DNA from: Chrysomallon squamiferum
Lineage: Eukaryota; Mollusca; Gastropoda; Neomphalida; Peltospiridae
DNA: 30,000 bases
Direction of reading: 5' to 3'
NCBI GenBank assembly: GCA_012295275.1
Contig: CM022674.1
Span: forward strand, 11,954,864 to 11,984,863
The notes under the pieces were generated by a model that made no database searches, was not told where the DNA came from, and saw nothing but the letters and a program-made list of their open reading frames with translations. This document shows, one piece after another, positions 1-30,000 of the stretch; within the stretch, counting starts at the first letter, position 1; each line of letters opens with the position of its first letter. The position numbers were made by a program, and so were the translations under genes.

Positions 1-1295
1 TGCCTGCTGTCAGCGGGGATTTTGTTGTCATGTCGGGTGGAAGTTGCAGACAATGGAAGACAGAGACGACGTCGTTGTAGTTCGGCGATACTGGAATGTA
101 GAGTTTAGCATTCTCGCGTGAACGTCTGTAATTGAACGCAATACAAACTATTCTCTGGTTTACGCAAACACTGACAGCAATTTACAATGTACATAATTTA
201 TACATCTGCAGTGTCAGTCTTTCAGTATCACATGTTTATCTGCGCTTGCATGGATGTAACAAAAAGACATACAATAGCTGAATGCATATATATATATGTT
301 ATACTTCATTAAATACTTATATACATACACACTTACATTATGTACATACGTATTTAATATGTACATACATACATACGTACGTTAGTACTTACACATGTAT
401 GTGCATATAATAGCTGAATGCATGCAAATGTTATACTTTAATACTCATATACATACGTATGTTAGTACTTACATCAGTACATTCATTCATTAATTCGTAC
501 TTGAATACATATATACATACAAATACACACACGTACAAACACACACAAACTCACACACAAACATGCATACACACATACATACAGTCCTGCCAACCTACCT
601 ACATACATACGTTTTTATACGTTAACATACGTCCACCTGTAAAACCAGTGTTTCAGTGTGCGGCGCTCGCGTTGTCACGTGTTACACGATACTCCCGTGT
701 TCCTGGTTTAATCAAAGCGTGATCCTGCAGTCATTACAAATGTTGACAGTGCGCGAAGACAAAGACATAAATGATTCACAAAACACGACAATTACAGTTA
801 ATTGCGGCGAGTCGGTTGCAGATACGTTCAAAGAGGCGGCGCGTACCTGTCCGCGGGGAGACGTCCCCCAGGGGAGCGAGGTGTGGCACTCGGTGGTGTA
901 AACAATACAGACGTCAGTGATTGAGAGGTTCTGGCGATAAAAATCAGCGACGCGAGGGAATCGAGTTTGTGTTAATTTGATTTCGTGTTAATAAAAGTCA
1001 GTCGGTGAAAGAGACTCCAATTTATCAACATTTACGAAGTCTTACAAGTGCTGGGATGAGCATAAACACAACAACATGCACAGATATGAAAACATTATAT
1101 CTACATGCATGGACGCAGAAACATAAAGTTTAAGAAAGAAGCATTAATAGAGTATCAGTATGAAAAGTACATTTACAACGACAATAATAGAATAAAATAT
1201 TTGAAGTATCGTTGTAAAAGAGACAAGAAAAAGAAAGACATATTAGTGTGGTTTATTCACGGATACTTAGATTGTGAGAGTGAGAACTAGATATT

Positions 1296-1298
<3 letters not shown>
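1..1298. other. Upstream intergenic sequence
   Basis: Positions 300-620 are rich in short TACATA, ACATAC and CACACA repeats. Positions 650-960 form a GC-richer, non-repetitive island with CACGTG-type and GACGTC-type motifs, such as GACGTC near 860 and 910. No convincing exon was found; the open frames here lack splice context or similarity to known proteins. It may be distal regulatory sequence. Confidence 0.4.

Positions 1299-1384
<86 letters not shown>
1299..1384. repeat. (GA)n microsatellite, about 86 bp
   Basis: Uninterrupted AG dinucleotides on the + strand, about 600 bp upstream of the promoter island. Homopurine mirror repeat. Confidence 0.98.
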
Positions 1385-1385
<1 letters not shown>

Positions 1386-1974
1386 AGGAGATGGGTGGGA
1401 TTACAAATAGGAAAGATTTTGTACAGCAAATAAAAATAATCTTATTTCACTTTAAACGAAACTCTATTTCGAATTATCCAGCATGCAACTATAGATTCTC
1501 GCAACATCTAATTTTATTGTATGAAATAAATAATAAGAGAGAGGTCCGGTCTTAGAAATGACCTCGAGTGGACGTTGATTAAAAAAAAGAAGAAGAAGAA
1601 AGAAATGAAACACAAGATTGATATTATTAATGCGAATTCTAGTAAGCCTTGTATTAGAAATAGCAGACAATACTGGTCGTGTTGTACTTAATCGATTGAT
1701 TAATGCAGAATATTAACTTTTGCTGAAAAGCTCCAGCAAGATAGGAAAAAAAATAAAATAAAATAAAAAAAATAAAAAAATTGCACAGTGTTAAGATGTA
1801 AAAGCGTGCAAACTGAAACAATTCCCATAACGTTCGCGTCGAAAAACTTTTTGTTTAAACTCTGTTACCCGTTTTCGTTACTTCTCTCTCGGACGTTGAA
1901 CAACTCATTTGAATAAAGGACCGCCCCTTTCTTTTATTTCTCCTTTCATTAGTTGTTTGTTTTGCTAAAGAGGA
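1385..1974. other. Upstream AT-rich spacer, no gene seen
   Basis: Contains an AAGAAGAAG tract near 1585 and AAATAAAAT runs at 1745-1785. Nothing coding is supported. Confidence 0.5.
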
Positions 1975-2160
1975 GCGATCGTCGAAGAATGACAGGCGAA
2001 CGCGCTCATTGGTCGGCCGCTTCGCGTCCGCGCAGCAGCGCCACCTGGAGTGGGCGGACAAGCGAGATGACGCCTCGGCCGGCGTTGATAGTTTCGTCCT
2101 ATAATTAGCGGCGCGCACCGCAGAGCCGGGCAGACACGCGAACACGGTGACGGAGTAGTA
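1975..2160 (+). promoter_or_regulatory. Putative SCP core promoter, CpG-richer island
   Basis: This is the most CpG-rich stretch next to the gene, and it lies directly upstream of the start codon. Seen: inverted CCAAT box (ATTGG, 2008-2012), CACCTG E-box (2042-2047), GC box GGGCGG (2052-2057) and a TATA-like TATAATTA (2100-2107). A start about 25-30 bases after the TATA-like element, near 2130, would give a 5' UTR of roughly 65 nt before the ATG at 2196. The start site is inferred. Long simple repeats flank the island on both sides. Confidence 0.55.
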
Positions 2161-2195
2161 TCATACTGATTCGTCCTACAGCTCACGTCACAGAC

Positions 2196-29766
<27,571 letters not shown>

Positions 29767-30000
29767 GCAGATTTGAAATTCCTTGTAATTATCGAACTGT
29801 GTATCCTACAACGCCGCAAAAAAAGCACGTGACATTTACGATTCATCTGGTTCCAGTTTCATTGGTCACCTCATCGTTCATCGCTTCAGCCATCTTGATG
29901 ACCTCAATACTTGCACTAAACCAGGAATCGGAATATGAAAAAACAACAACACCAATTACAAAACAAAATAATATCTTTACAAATATATCTTAATAAATTT
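29767..30000 (+). other. SCP 3' UTR with possible poly(A) signal
   Basis: Non-repetitive sequence after the stop codon. AATAAA occurs at 29992-29997, just before the window ends, and is a plausible polyadenylation signal. The cleavage site would lie outside the window. An open frame crosses this region but resembles no protein I know. Confidence 0.5.

Noticed and set aside
459-901. Overlapping open frames in the upstream region
   Set aside because: The first is ACATAC/ACAC repeat. The second lies in a GC-richer island but has no recognisable protein, signal peptide or splice support.

Overview
The window looks like molluscan nuclear DNA. It is AT-rich, crowded with microsatellites, and carries one recognisable protein-coding gene split into small phase-0 exons by long introns. 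That gene, on the + strand, encodes a small cardioactive peptide (SCP) type neuropeptide precursor. The evidence is a signal peptide, two peptides of the YLA(F/Y)PR-x-Gly-Arg type (GNYLAYPRL and a SYLAFPRL ending, both followed by an amidation Gly and Arg), and a C-terminal Cys-rich domain like the one I recall from gastropod SCP precursors. The class of mollusc cannot be fixed from this sequence. Both peptides end in PRL rather than the gastropod PRM.

Gene layout: a CpG-richer promoter with CCAAT, GC and TATA-like elements (about 1975-2160); exon 1 with the start codon and signal peptide (2196-2264); a 20.1 kb first intron; a 33-nt exon 2 carrying the first peptide (22406-22438); two candidate middle exons (23388-23489 and 26194-26256) with degenerate, non-amidated LPRRR and PMPRKR motifs; exon 5 with the second peptide plus the Cys-rich domain (29225-29455); and a last coding exon with the stop (29716-29766). 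The 3' UTR has an AATAAA near the window end. Every exon joins in phase 0, so any middle exon can be skipped without a frameshift. Skipping exons 3 and 4 would put the two amidated peptides back to back, as in gastropods.

The rest is intronic or flanking. It holds long (GA)n and (TC)n arrays on alternating strands, (ATT)n, (TTTA)n and (AGT/ACT)n arrays, and a 43-bp higher-order minisatellite (about 2990-3720). A 37-40 bp satellite-like stretch is packed with CACGTG E-boxes (27690-28075). Two near-identical copies of a dispersed element end in AGT tracts (9819 and 20996), and there are degenerate tRNA-derived SINE heads. A few non-repetitive islands contain perfect CRE or octamer palindromes and could be enhancers. 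Almost all other long open frames are translations of simple repeats. No RNA gene, CRISPR array, virus or intact transposon gene was found.
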